Of a DNA stretch of 34,716 nucleotides, positions 22,171 to 31,813 are shown one piece after another. Source of the stretch: an uncultured Collinsella sp. (GTDB taxonomy: Bacteria; Actinomycetota; Coriobacteriia; Coriobacteriales; Coriobacteriaceae). Made by a program: the position numbers and the translations under genes. Location: positions 1 through 34,716 of the forward strand of contig CATYSO010000024.1 of the NCBI GenBank assembly GCA_958412345.1. The letters run 5' to 3'. The notes under the pieces were generated by a model that saw only the letters and a program-made list of their open reading frames with translations, had not been told where the DNA came from and searched no databases. The number at the start of each line of letters is the position of its first letter. The first letter of the stretch is position 1.

Positions 22171-22560
22171 ATGTCGGGTTCTTCGGTCCGCATGTACCGA
22201 GCCACGCTTCGCACAAACAGCGTACCGCCCAAGCTCGTCGTCGTTGAAGCCGAATGCCTTTCGCCCGATGAGCGCACAGCATTTGCATTGCTATCAAGTC
22301 GCGTCGCCGCCGTTCTGGTCCCTTGCCCGGCGCAAGGTGAACTTGCCATCCAATGCCAAACGCATAGCTGCTCGCTCAATCAGGCTGCCGTAATCGCAAC
22401 CAGCCAACGCGGCCTGCCCCTTCTCCTGGAAGCCGGTATCGCACTCGCCCTTCGCGGCGCCGGATACGAAAACGAGGCCGCCGCCGACATGGTCTTTAAA
22501 CCACGATCGAGCGGCGGCCTCGCAGCAGCCATCGAATATGCTTGCAGGCTCGTTGCCTAA
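22171..22560 (+). CDS. hypothetical protein divergent from XRE regulator
   Basis: 129 residues, family not recognised. The start ATG follows CAGGAG six bases upstream and lies 24 bases after the palindromic operator. The sequence is Ala/Leu-rich and probably globular alpha/beta (LVVVEAECLSPDERTAFALLSSRVAAVLVPCP; AAVIATSQRGLPLLLEAGIALALRG), with four Cys residues and no signal peptide or membrane segment. Context suggests that it is the target of the neighbouring XRE repressor. A toxin role is possible but nothing in the sequence shows one. Confidence 0.65.
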   Translation: MSGSSVRMYRATLRTNSVPPKLVVVEAECLSPDERTAFALLSSRVAAVLVPCPAQGELAIQCQTHSCSLNQAAVIATSQRGLPLLLEAGIALALRGAGYENEAAADMVFKPRSSGGLAAAIEYACRLVA

Positions 22561-22569
22561 AAGGACAAG

Positions 22570-22953
22570 CTAGAAACCAAAACCAAAGCCCGTTCCGGTA
22601 ATCGCCGAGTACATAAAGTAAACGTTGATCACATTGAGGAACACGCCCGTGATGCAGCCGTTGCGCAGGTAGCGCTCGCACACGATGCGCGCCATGGCGG
22701 CGGAGTCATCATTGTTTTTAGCTTGGCGTCCTGCCGTAAAGTACGTCGCCACGCTCAGCAGCAGGTTGAGCACCGGCAGTGCCAGCAGCTCGTAGCTCTT
22801 GCCCCAGCGCGTCACCTCGCCGGCTGCGTTAAACTTCGTTGCCACCTCAGGACCAATGTTGGGGATAACACACGCTGCGACCACCAGCGGAATCACCGCA
22901 AGTACGAGCAGTGCAATACCCATGTAGCCGGCTTTTTTGCCATATTTAAACAT
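22570..22953 (-). CDS. DUF1648 membrane protein (SdpI-related)
   Basis: 127 residues with three to four hydrophobic segments (MGIALLVLAVIPLVVAACVI; LLALPVLNLLLSVATYF; NGCITGVFLNVINVYFMYSAI). Between the first two lies the DUF1648 signature IGPEVATKFNAAGEVTRWGKSYELLALP, as in SdpI-type proteins. The exact function is unknown; SdpI itself is an immunity and signalling protein, but most DUF1648 proteins are uncharacterised. It starts 11 bp after the ychF stop on the same strand, so it is probably co-transcribed. Confidence 0.8.
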   Translation of the reverse strand: MFKYGKKAGYMGIALLVLAVIPLVVAACVIPNIGPEVATKFNAAGEVTRWGKSYELLALPVLNLLLSVATYFTAGRQAKNNDDSAAMARIVCERYLRNGCITGVFLNVINVYFMYSAITGTGFGFGF

Positions 22954-22964
22954 GCGCGTCGCCC

Positions 22965-24041
<1,077 letters not shown>

Positions 24042-24078
24042 GACAGCTCCTTTTGGTACAAGCATTTCAAACTGCATA

Positions 24079-24084
24079 AGTATA
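24079..24084 (-). promoter_or_regulatory. candidate -10 element of ychF
   Basis: TATACT on the minus strand, 38 bp before the ychF start, matches five of six consensus bases. The -35 region is not clear. Confidence 0.45.
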
Positions 24085-24155
24085 GCGCCGCCGCAGCATC
24101 TGGGCGAACCCGGACGCCACGGCGGCACGAATGAAGCAGAGATAGAGGTCGCTGA

Positions 24156-25409
24156 CTAGTCCGCGAGCTTTTCCACCTGGTCGAGCATCTTGTCAAGCTT
24201 GGCCTTTGCCTCGGCCTTGACCTTCTCAGCTTCTTCGTGAGCCTTCGCCTTCTGGGCGGCCTTTTCCTCGGCTTCGGGATCGACGACGACCAGATTGGAC
24301 GCGTCATGCTTAACTAACTTGAGCGCATGCTCGGGGCACACCTTGACGCAGGCACCGCAGCCCAAACAATACGTGGACTCCAACGCAAAGCGGCCGCTTC
24401 CCACCAAATCGCAGGCGAACGTGGGACATACATTGACACACTCGCCACACGACGTGCACTTGTCAAAATCACACTCAGGCGTGCTCACCTGCATGTTCTG
24501 GGCAAGCTCGGGGTGGTTTTGCAGCGTCGAGAGCACCAGCTGCCGCCCGTGCGTGAGCGAACGGCGACGCTTGGTCGTCGTGGTGCCGCACATGGTGTTG
24601 AGCGTACGCTCCAACTGGGTAATCTGATGGCGATGGGCTTTGAGCTTCTGCGTCACCGAGGCCAGTGCCGCCGTTGCCGGATTGAGCTTTGTCACGGTAA
24701 GGCCCGTGGTGCGGGCGATCTTTTCCATGTACTCCTTGCGCTCGTACTCGCGGCGCTTATGGCACTTGAGGCTTTTGGGATCGACCTCCAGACCCATGCC
24801 TGTGCCCGCCCACTCCTCGGCGGTAGCAATGGCCTCGCCCAGGATGTCCTCGCCACCGGTGTTACGGCACTTATCGCACACGCCCAGCGGCAGGTACACG
24901 CTCACGTTGGGATAATCGGCCAGCACCGAGAACCAGGTCTCGGCCGTAATATCGCCCACACAGGCGACGACAACCTCGTTTTCGCGCGGCATGCGCTTGA
25001 GGGCGCGCGTGCAGGTGACGTAGGCGGTCTCATGGCTCGTAGCAGCAGAGACAATGTCGTCGTAAACGTTTTTGGGCGCAAGGCGCGGAGAGATGATCGC
25101 CTCCGTCGGGCAAGCAGCGGCGCACAGGCCGCACTTGCGGCAGGAGTCGAGGATCTCGATGGCGTCTTCCTCGACCTCGATAGCGTTGACCGGGCACACA
25201 TCCATGCACGCGGTGCAACCGCTCTTTTCGTTTTTGCAGGTCAAGCACGGAATGGTGTTGCCGCGCGGACGCTCCTTGTAGTCGGCAGGATTCCACTGCG
25301 GCGCCGACGGATCGAGTGCGTCGGTCACACCGCCAAGCGGGTTTTTAAGAAAGTCGAAACCCTTGCTGATCTCGATAATGTCATCAAATAGATCGTGTTC
25401 CTGCGCCAT
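24156..25409 (-). CDS. multi-cluster 4Fe-4S ferredoxin-domain protein
   Basis: A 417-residue cytoplasmic electron-transfer protein. The first ferredoxin pair (about residues 40-95) has CLTCKNEKSGCTACMDVCP and CRKCGLCAAACP. The second pair (about 315-370) has CTSCGECVNVCP and CLGCGACVKVCPEH, so four [4Fe-4S] clusters are likely. The middle carries further Cys residues (VYLPLGVCDKCRN). The C-terminal 50 residues form a charged coiled coil rich in Lys, Glu and Ala. The start at 25409 follows GGGAGG. The partner enzyme is not identified; such proteins in anaerobes feed oxidoreductases. Confidence 0.82.
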   Translation of the reverse strand: MAQEHDLFDDIIEISKGFDFLKNPLGGVTDALDPSAPQWNPADYKERPRGNTIPCLTCKNEKSGCTACMDVCPVNAIEVEEDAIEILDSCRKCGLCAAACPTEAIISPRLAPKNVYDDIVSAATSHETAYVTCTRALKRMPRENEVVVACVGDITAETWFSVLADYPNVSVYLPLGVCDKCRNTGGEDILGEAIATAEEWAGTGMGLEVDPKSLKCHKRREYERKEYMEKIARTTGLTVTKLNPATAALASVTQKLKAHRHQITQLERTLNTMCGTTTTKRRRSLTHGRQLVLSTLQNHPELAQNMQVSTPECDFDKCTSCGECVNVCPTFACDLVGSGRFALESTYCLGCGACVKVCPEHALKLVKHDASNLVVVDPEAEEKAAQKAKAHEEAEKVKAEAKAKLDKMLDQVEKLAD

Positions 25410-25559
25410 GCGCGGCCCCTCCCTGAGCAGTGCAAACAAGCAAGAGATAATGATACGCTATCGGCCCACGCCTCGGGCAAATTACACGCGGAGCACCTTT
25501 GAGGCAAATAGCCCATGGCCTATCGCCGCCTCGATTGCACAGGTCGATCAAGCGGCAAG

Positions 25560-26627
25560 CTATGCCTCGCGCATGAGCTGCACGAGCTTTTGTTTGGTCA
25601 CCTTGGCCTGCTCGTTGGCCATATTGCGTTCGTTTCTAAAGGCCGCATCCGCAACGCTCGTCAGATCGGCATCGGAAATCTCGCCAAGGCCCAGCTCCTC
25701 AAGCGTCGTCGGCAGACCAACGCGCTGGCAAAACTCGAGCACCTGATCAAGCTCGGGCGCACGCTCCAGGCGCAGCTGCACCACCAGGCCAAACGCCACG
25801 GCCTCGCCATGCATGGCCTTGCACTCGGGCAGGATCGTCAGACCGTTGGCGATGGCATGCGCCAACGCCAAGCCACCGCTCTCAAAGCCGACGCCCGAGA
25901 GCAGAATATTGCACTCGATCAGACGCTCAACCGCCGGCGATATACGGCCCTTTTTGAGATCGCGCTTGGCAGCGACGCCGCACTCCATGAGTGTGTCATA
26001 GCAGGCGCGAGCCGCGACCAGGGCCAAGTGCCCCGGCGCGCCGCTGTGCTCGTTGGCGCCGTGCGCCGCGGCGCACGAACGCGCCTCGAAGTACGTTGCC
26101 AGCGCGTCGCCCATACCGGCGACCGTCATGCGCAGTGGGGCCGCAGCAACCACGTTGGTATCGACCACGACCAGGTCTGGATTCTTCTCGAGCATCAGGT
26201 AGCGGTCGAACGACCCGTCCTCGTGATACAGCACCGAAATCGCGCTGCACGGACCGTCCATCGAAGCCGCCGTGGGGCATACGCACAATGGCAGCTCGGC
26301 ATAAAACGCAACGGCCTTGGCGATATCGAGCATTTTGCCACCGCCAATACCCACCACCATGTCGCAATACTCAGCTTGGGCTTCCTTAGCCATTTCGACA
26401 ACGGCCTCTTCCGTACACGGACCGTCATAAATCTTAAAGAACGGCTCGCTTAGGTCTTCGTCCAGAAATCCATCGACGATCTGTTTGCACAGCCGATCCT
26501 CGGTGCCCTGGTCAAACAAGACATAGGCAGCGCAGCCCAACCATGACAAATACCTGCCCTGACGCGAAAGTTCGCCCGGCCCCTGAACATACCGGCCGGG
26601 ACCGCCATATACCATGGGAAGCGCCAT
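25560..26627 (-). CDS. gldA: glycerol dehydrogenase-family protein, paralogue 1
   Basis: A 355-residue member of the iron/zinc-dependent alcohol dehydrogenase family, GldA group, oxidising glycerol or a similar polyol with NAD. The dinucleotide site is VVGIGGGKMLDIAKAVAFY, followed by PTAASMDGPCSAISVLY. Metal ligands are the Asp in GMGDALATYFEA, the His in LAHAIANGL and the His in AMHGEAVAFG. It is shorter at the N-terminus than GldA of Escherichia coli but complete for the fold. The ribosome-binding site (AAAGGG) is weak. The same-strand paralogue upstream (26741-27841) suggests an old duplication; substrates may differ. Confidence 0.85.
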   Translation of the reverse strand: MALPMVYGGPGRYVQGPGELSRQGRYLSWLGCAAYVLFDQGTEDRLCKQIVDGFLDEDLSEPFFKIYDGPCTEEAVVEMAKEAQAEYCDMVVGIGGGKMLDIAKAVAFYAELPLCVCPTAASMDGPCSAISVLYHEDGSFDRYLMLEKNPDLVVVDTNVVAAAPLRMTVAGMGDALATYFEARSCAAAHGANEHSGAPGHLALVAARACYDTLMECGVAAKRDLKKGRISPAVERLIECNILLSGVGFESGGLALAHAIANGLTILPECKAMHGEAVAFGLVVQLRLERAPELDQVLEFCQRVGLPTTLEELGLGEISDADLTSVADAAFRNERNMANEQAKVTKQKLVQLMREA

Positions 26628-26657
26628 ACGAGAATCCGCCCTTTCATCAACAACAAT

Positions 26658-26688
26658 TGGTGCAAAGAAACCTGACTCCTTTGCACCA
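26658..26688 (-). repeat. REP-like hairpin with conserved loop, member 1
   Basis: On the minus strand TGGTGCAAAG and CTTTGCACCA form a perfect 10-bp stem around the 11-base loop GAGTCAGGTTT. The inner CAAAG/CTTTG and the loop resemble the hairpin at 33990-34026, whose outer stem differs but is also fully paired. It lies between two glycerol dehydrogenase genes, just beyond the terminator. Confidence 0.65.
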
Positions 26689-26695
26689 TAGCAAA

Positions 26696-26728
26696 AAGGG
26701 GCAAAGTCATCTTCCGGCTTTGCCCCTT
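26696..26728 (-). terminator. rho-independent terminator of gldA paralogue 2
   Basis: AAGGGGCAAAG (26696-26706) pairs with CTTTGCCCCTT (26718-26728), an 11-bp stem. On the minus strand it is followed by TTTTTGC. It is 13 bp beyond the stop of the gene at 26741. Confidence 0.85.
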
Positions 26729-26740
26729 CTTTAACTTGAT

Positions 26741-27841
26741 TTACTCATCCATGAGGTAGTAGTGACCCAGTGCGTCGGCACCCAGAATGGCGTTTGCGAC
26801 CATCTCGGGCGTCACCTCAAACGGCATGTTGCACATGGTGTCATCGGGCGCGCAGGCGGCCTCGGCAACAATCATGGCCTGCTCGCGCGTAAGCTCGGCA
26901 ACGCCAAGTTCCTTCATCGTGACCGGCAGGCCCAGCTCAATGCAGAAGCCCAAGACTTCCTCGAGTTTCTCAGTCGGAGCATCTTCGAGTACCAGCTGGA
27001 CGATGGTGCCAAAGGCGACCTTCTCGCCGTGATACATGCCATGGCACTCGGGCAGCATCGTCAGGCCATTGTGGATGGCATGAGCAGCAGCAAGACCCGA
27101 GCTCTCAAAGCCAATGCCCGAAAGCAGCGTATTGGCCTCGATGATATGCTCGACGGCAGGCGTGAGTGCGCCTTTCTCCAGCGCGACCTTGGCCTTGACG
27201 CCATCGGCCATAAGCGTCTCGTAGCAGAGCTTGGCGAGCGCCAGGCCAGCCATACCGCCCTTGCCGCCGGCGCAAGTGCCACCGTCGGCATCATGCGTCG
27301 CCTGGGCCTCAAAGTAGGTTGCGAGCGCATCGCCCATACCGGAAACCGTCAGACGCACCGGGCTCGCCGCGATAACCGTCGTATCCATCAGGACAATGTT
27401 GGGGTTTGTCTTAAGGAACAGGTACTTATCGAACTGGCCGTCATCGGTGTAGAGCACCGAAAGCGCCGAGCACGGTGCATCGGTCGAGGCGATGGTGGGG
27501 CAAATGATAACCGGGGACTCCAAGTAGTAGGCAACGGCCTTAGCGGTATCGAGGATCTTGCCGCCACCGACGCCAACGATGATGTCGCAACCGTTGTCGC
27601 GAGCGAGCGCAACCAGGCGATCGACCTCGCCCTTGGAGCACTCGCCGTTAAAGTCCTCAAACAGCAGCTCGGCCTTAGCCTCGGCAAAACCGCCCTCGAT
27701 CTTGGCACCGACGCGCTTCTTGCCCGAAGGCGTCACGATGACGAGGGCCTTAGCGCCGAGCGGCTCGACATAGGAGCCGAGCTTGGCGAGCTCGTCCGGA
27801 CCCTGGATGTACTTGCTGGGGCTATTGAAAATTGCAGCCAT
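26741..27841 (-). CDS. gldA: glycerol dehydrogenase-family protein, paralogue 2
   Basis: 366 residues of the GldA group. The opening FNSPSKYIQGPDELAKLGSYV is typical. The NAD site is IIVGVGGGKILDTAKAVAYY, then PTIASTDAPCSALSVLYTDDG. Metal ligands are the Asp in GMGDALATYFEAQATHDADGG, the His in AAAHAIHNGL and the His in GMYHGEKVAFG. It is closer to typical GldA than its downstream paralogue, including the C-terminal PDDTMCNMPFEVTPEMVANAILGAD. The ATG at 27841 is chosen by the family start; the longer frame runs through a terminator hairpin. It converts glycerol to dihydroxyacetone if the family function holds. Confidence 0.9.
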   Translation of the reverse strand: MAAIFNSPSKYIQGPDELAKLGSYVEPLGAKALVIVTPSGKKRVGAKIEGGFAEAKAELLFEDFNGECSKGEVDRLVALARDNGCDIIVGVGGGKILDTAKAVAYYLESPVIICPTIASTDAPCSALSVLYTDDGQFDKYLFLKTNPNIVLMDTTVIAASPVRLTVSGMGDALATYFEAQATHDADGGTCAGGKGGMAGLALAKLCYETLMADGVKAKVALEKGALTPAVEHIIEANTLLSGIGFESSGLAAAHAIHNGLTMLPECHGMYHGEKVAFGTIVQLVLEDAPTEKLEEVLGFCIELGLPVTMKELGVAELTREQAMIVAEAACAPDDTMCNMPFEVTPEMVANAILGADALGHYYLMDE

Positions 27842-27871
27842 AACTATCCCATTCTCTAAAAGAAAAAAGAA

Positions 27872-27903
27872 AGGGGCTCCGTACAGATACGTGCGGAGCC
27901 CCT
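27872..27903 (-). terminator. rho-independent terminator of iron alcohol dehydrogenase
   Basis: AGGGGCTCCG (27872-27881) pairs with CGGAGCCCCT (27894-27903). On the minus strand TTTCTTTTTTCTTTT follows the stem. It separates the alcohol dehydrogenase gene from gldA paralogue 2. Confidence 0.88.
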
Positions 27904-27924
27904 CGTTACGATAACAAGAGTCGA

Positions 27925-29148
27925 TTAGAAATCGATGTCGGTGTCGTAGTAGCAAGCCTTGAGGATCTTCTCGAAGTCGGCAGCCTTGGTCTCACGCGGG
28001 TTCTCGGGCGTGCAGGCGTCCTGCTCGGCGTTCGCGGCGATCTCGGGCAGCTTGGCGAGGAACTCCTCCTCGGAAACCATCTGCGGGTTCTCGGCGTCGA
28101 CCTTCACGCCACCATTCGCGTAATCCTTGATGGACTGCGGAATGTTGAGCTGGTCGTTGAGGTCGCGGATCTTCTGGACGAGCGCAGCGATGAGCTCCTC
28201 GTTGGTCTCGCCGGGAAGGTGCAGAATCTCCTTGGCCACGTAAGCGTAACGCTCGGCAGCACGGGGATCCTTGGAGTTCCACTGGATGACCTTGCCCAGG
28301 TACATGGCGTTAGCAGCACCGTGGATGATGTGGCCGTTCTCAAAGGCTGCACCGGTCTTGTGAGCCATGGAGTGAACGATGCCGAGCAGGCCCGAGGAGA
28401 AGGCGATGCCGGCGATGCACTGAGCCTCGTGCATGTGCTGACGGGCCTCATGGTCGCCAGCATAGGACTTGGGCAGCCACTCGACGATCTCGCGGATGCC
28501 GTGCAGGGCGTTGGCGTCGGTGAACATAGAGGCGAAGGTGGAAACGTAGGCCTCCATGCAGTGGGTCAGAGCATCCATGCCGGTGTGAGCGCACAGCTTG
28601 GCGGGCATGGTGTAGGTGAGCTCGGGGTCGACGATGGCGACATCAGGGGTGATGTTGAAGTCGGCCAGCGGGTACTTGATGCCCTTGGCGTAGTCGGTGA
28701 TGACGGAGAAGGCGGTAACCTCGGTAGCGGTACCGGAGGTAGAGGAGATGGCGCAGAAGTGAGCCTTCTGACGCAGCTCAGGGAAGCTGAACGGCTGGAT
28801 GATGTTATCGAAGGACTCCTCGGGATACTCGTAGAAGACCCACATGGCCTTAGCGGCATCGATGGGCGAGCCGCCGCCGATGGCGATAATCCAGTCGGGC
28901 TCGAACTCGCGCATGGCCTCGGCGCCCTTCATGACCGTCTCGATGGACGGATCGGACTCGACGCCCTCGAACAGCTTGACCTCGAAGCCGCCTTCCTTAA
29001 GGTCGGCCTCAACGTCCTGCAAGAACCCGCCGCGGCGCATAGAGCTGCCACCAGAAACGATGATGGCCTTCTTGCCCTTGAGGTTCTTCACCTCGTGGCG
29101 AGCGCCCTCACCAAAGTACAGATCGCGAGGATTGGTAAAACGTCCCAT
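27925..29148 (-). CDS. iron-containing alcohol dehydrogenase
   Basis: A 407-residue family III alcohol dehydrogenase, probably reducing aldehydes to alcohols in fermentation. The cofactor site is WIIAIGGGSPIDAAKAMWVFYEYP, followed by FCAISSTSGTATEVTAFSVITD. Metal ligands lie in GMDALTHCMEAYVS, GIVHSMAHKTGAAF and HIIHGAANA. The start ATG at 29148 has AGGAGG six bases upstream, a strong site that fits high expression. The Ser in GGSPID (not GGD) leaves NAD or NADP preference open. A TAACGGAGC inverted repeat lies 41 bp upstream. Confidence 0.9.
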   Translation of the reverse strand: MGRFTNPRDLYFGEGARHEVKNLKGKKAIIVSGGSSMRRGGFLQDVEADLKEGGFEVKLFEGVESDPSIETVMKGAEAMREFEPDWIIAIGGGSPIDAAKAMWVFYEYPEESFDNIIQPFSFPELRQKAHFCAISSTSGTATEVTAFSVITDYAKGIKYPLADFNITPDVAIVDPELTYTMPAKLCAHTGMDALTHCMEAYVSTFASMFTDANALHGIREIVEWLPKSYAGDHEARQHMHEAQCIAGIAFSSGLLGIVHSMAHKTGAAFENGHIIHGAANAMYLGKVIQWNSKDPRAAERYAYVAKEILHLPGETNEELIAALVQKIRDLNDQLNIPQSIKDYANGGVKVDAENPQMVSEEEFLAKLPEIAANAEQDACTPENPRETKAADFEKILKACYYDTDIDF

Positions 29149-29188
29149 ACTGTGCCTCCTAAACAAGCCCCTCTTAGACTTGTGTATA

Positions 29189-29215
29189 TAACGGAGCACC
29201 CGATTGGCTCCGTTA
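29189..29215. promoter_or_regulatory. inverted repeat upstream of the alcohol dehydrogenase gene
   Basis: TAACGGAGC (29189-29197) and GCTCCGTTA (29207-29215) are perfect 9-base arms separated by nine bases. It lies 41-67 bp before the start, over the likely -35 and -10 region (TATATA at 29185-29190), so it could be an operator. It does not match the Rex consensus TTGTGA-N6-TCACAA. Confidence 0.5.
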
Positions 29216-29648
29216 GGACCGTTTTGCGCGTTGCCGGCGATGACAATGCGCGATGTCTAAACGTCTCAACGCTCAGACAAACACTATTTTACCGTTCTGG
29301 TTGGTCAGTTATTCACCGAAAGCCAACAATGATGAAACGTTTTTTCTATCTCTGAAGACTCTTGTGGGGCATTCATACTCCCAAGCTGGGCAAACGTTTT
29401 ATCAAGGTTGCCTACATATCCCGGGCAGGACTGTGCCCCTCCAAAATGCGCCCCGTTCGCCGCCAAAAATCGACCGTTTGCGGCACCGTGATACCACTCG
29501 GTCGTCCAGGGTGCCGACATTTGTGCGACATCTGTCTTCGTGGTGCAAAGGTGCATGTCGGAGCGTGGCGCCACCGGCGCGCCACATGCGGGTAAACTAG
29601 AGCGTTATATAGAGATATTTGAACCCTAACCGCAGCAAAGGAGGCTCC
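29216..29648. other. 433-bp intergenic region, no gene recognised
   Basis: It separates the divergent alcohol dehydrogenase and helical-repeat genes. The first 150 bases are AT-richer. A GC stem GTGGCGC/GCGCCAC is at 29565-29585. TAAACT and TATATA-like hexamers at about 29593-29613 may form a promoter for the gene at 29649. Short frames here have no coding character. Confidence 0.5.
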
Positions 29649-30725
29649 ATGGCATTCGACCCCATACAAGAGGATTGCCATCGCCTCGTTCTTGAGGCCT
29701 TGCGCCGCGACAATATCCCGCTCACCGACGGTGCCGCCGTAGAGCGCCTGATGGAACAATTCACCCGTAACCCCGCGCCGCTCATCGTGCACGACCGCGA
29801 CCGCGCCGGGCACCTCATTGCCAAGGTGGTCGAGGCTGTCGACTACCGCATTCCCTTTATCCCTGACGATACCCAGGCAGAGCAAGAAGAGACCGCTGCC
29901 GAGGACATGCTTCGCGAGGCAGCCGCGCTCGACCCGACCAACTGGGACGCTCAGCGCATGCTGACCGCCCTCACCGCCAACTCCAACGAGGAGTACGTAC
30001 AGTACTTGGTATCCAAGCGCGATGAAGTCGAGCACGATCTGGCGCTCAAGATTGCCTCGGCGCAGGACCCCTACGAGCGCGAGGCCGCAGGCGACCTTAT
30101 GCGCCGTCCCTACCTGCGCTGGCTTGCCGCCCTTGCGTCACGCGCCCTCATTAGCGGCCGCTATCGCATGTCGCTCGAAGCTGCAAACTGCTGCCTCGAC
30201 TTTGCCCCCAACGATCCGGCCGGCGTCCGCCATACTGCGATGCTTGCCATGGCAAAGCTCGAATACCCCGCCGAGGAGCTCAAACGCTTTCGCTCTGCCC
30301 ACTCCGTCCCCTATCTCGCCAACACGCCGCTACGCCGTCGTCCCAAGGATGCAGAGCGTGACTTGGACCCGTGGACGCTCATCGCGCTGATGAGCGCTGC
30401 CTGGCGCGAGCTGGACTACGAGGGTGCCGAGCACTACCTGCGCATCCTTGCGCACTCGTGCCCGCACGCAGCCGAGGCGCTCTATTTCCAAACCGAGTTT
30501 CCCGATGGCGTCTATGCCCGCGTCAACGTGGGTGCAGGTTCCACCGACGAGCTTGTCCTTGCACTGTCCGAGGCGACGCCGGTACTGCAAGAGGGCTTGG
30601 GCGCCCCCGACAACGCCAGCTTTGCCGCCTGGGTCGCCACCAACGATATCGTGCGTTCCCAGATCGACGAGCGCATCCTGCGGGCGGCCGAGCAGGGCTT
30701 GCCGTTTAAGGGAGGAGACCTCTAA
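29649..30725 (+). CDS. helical-repeat (TPR-like) protein 1
   Basis: 358 residues, soluble, almost entirely helical. At least two segments read like tetratricopeptide repeats: EDMLREAAALDPTNWDAQRML (about 85-108) and YRMSLEAANCCLDFAPNDPAGVRHTAMLAM (about 178-208), with another near 268 (EGAEHYLRILAHSCPHAAEALYF). No enzyme motif is seen. The start ATG follows AAAGGAGG. It overlaps the next gene by one base (TAATG), and both share an overall plan, so they are a co-translated pair. The function is unknown; protein-protein scaffolding is the family norm. Confidence 0.75.
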   Translation: MAFDPIQEDCHRLVLEALRRDNIPLTDGAAVERLMEQFTRNPAPLIVHDRDRAGHLIAKVVEAVDYRIPFIPDDTQAEQEETAAEDMLREAAALDPTNWDAQRMLTALTANSNEEYVQYLVSKRDEVEHDLALKIASAQDPYEREAAGDLMRRPYLRWLAALASRALISGRYRMSLEAANCCLDFAPNDPAGVRHTAMLAMAKLEYPAEELKRFRSAHSVPYLANTPLRRRPKDAERDLDPWTLIALMSAAWRELDYEGAEHYLRILAHSCPHAAEALYFQTEFPDGVYARVNVGAGSTDELVLALSEATPVLQEGLGAPDNASFAAWVATNDIVRSQIDERILRAAEQGLPFKGGDL

Positions 30726-31768
30726 TGGATCCGAGCGTCTACATCCCCGCCTACCTGGAGCGCGCCTACGTTGCGTCGCACCCCGAACTCACCGATGCAG
30801 CACGCGATCTTGTCCATAACGACGTGAGCGTCAACCCTCACAAGTATGCGCAGACCGAGCATGCCCAGGCGCTGCTGTCCTATGCCGGCGTCCACCGTCA
30901 CCTGCTCGACGAGCTCCATCGTATCGAGGACATGGGCAGCGACGAAGAGTTTGAGCAGACGCGCAACCGCCTGTTCGACGATATGCGCGATGAGCTGCTC
31001 AAGATTGTCCGCATCGATGCGTATGTCCTCGATGCCCAGCTGCTCGCCATCATTTTGGCGGACACGCCCGTCGACGCCTGCCTGGGCGACCTGATGAAAC
31101 TCGAGGCGACCACGGCCGATTACTTGCAGCAGAGCGTGCCCGGGTTCGATATGGAGGCCCCACACTACTGGGCCAACAAGGTTTTGACGGACGGCGCAAC
31201 GGCGGCCGATCTCACCGTAAGCGAGCCGGCGCTTATCGGGTGGCTCCACACGCTCGAGGCCATCTCGCAGCTGTGCATGGCGAGCGCTCGTTACCGTGCT
31301 GCCGCCAACTATTCTCGCCGTGTTCTTAAGGCGGAAGGCTATCCCACCCGAGCTGCAGGCACCGTGCTACTCGCCCTCGCTCGCCTGGAAGACGAGGACG
31401 GCTTTTTTGCCCTGGCCCACCAGCTCGAGGAACAGATGGGGGCCGATGTCCTCGAGGACTCCCCCTGGTACCTGCTCGCCCGCACGATCTTGCTGTTCAA
31501 AACGAACAAGATGCGCCCGGCGACACGCGCGCTGCGCGAGTTTGCCAACCGCTGCGAGGGCGGCGCGTTCTTCTTGCTGAACCCCATGTATCAGACACCG
31601 TACCTTCCCTGCCGGCCTGAACCGCACGACCCCTGGGACCTTTCGCATCAGGCAGTTTGGGAAGCCGACGGCATCATCTCGGATACTCCCGACTTTGCCC
31701 CCTGGGCCAACGCTTGCGAAGACGTATCACAGCTTGCCCAGGAATTTGCGCGCCGTTACGGCTTTTAA
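30725..31768 (+). CDS. helical-repeat (TPR-like) protein 2
   Basis: 347 residues, soluble and helical. Repeat-like segments are LEAISQLCMASARYRAAANYSRRVLKAEGYPTRAAGTVLLALARLED (about 178-225) and PWYLLARTILLFKTNKMRPATRALREFANRCEGGAFFLLNP. The C-terminus carries a Pro/Trp-rich stretch (YLPCRPEPHDPWDLSHQAVW). It is translated by stop-start coupling with the gene before. The organisation (N-terminal helices, central repeats) resembles protein 1, so the pair may be ancient paralogues. No function is recognised. Confidence 0.75.
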   Translation: MDPSVYIPAYLERAYVASHPELTDAARDLVHNDVSVNPHKYAQTEHAQALLSYAGVHRHLLDELHRIEDMGSDEEFEQTRNRLFDDMRDELLKIVRIDAYVLDAQLLAIILADTPVDACLGDLMKLEATTADYLQQSVPGFDMEAPHYWANKVLTDGATAADLTVSEPALIGWLHTLEAISQLCMASARYRAAANYSRRVLKAEGYPTRAAGTVLLALARLEDEDGFFALAHQLEEQMGADVLEDSPWYLLARTILLFKTNKMRPATRALREFANRCEGGAFFLLNPMYQTPYLPCRPEPHDPWDLSHQAVWEADGIISDTPDFAPWANACEDVSQLAQEFARRYGF

Positions 31769-31813
31769 CGGCGCAAACGCCACGACCATGTCATTCACGT
31801 TAGGAACGGCTTC

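Noticed and set aside
21876..22560. Toxin-antitoxin pair
   Set aside because: The genes are divergent rather than an operon, and the 129-residue protein shows no toxin motif.
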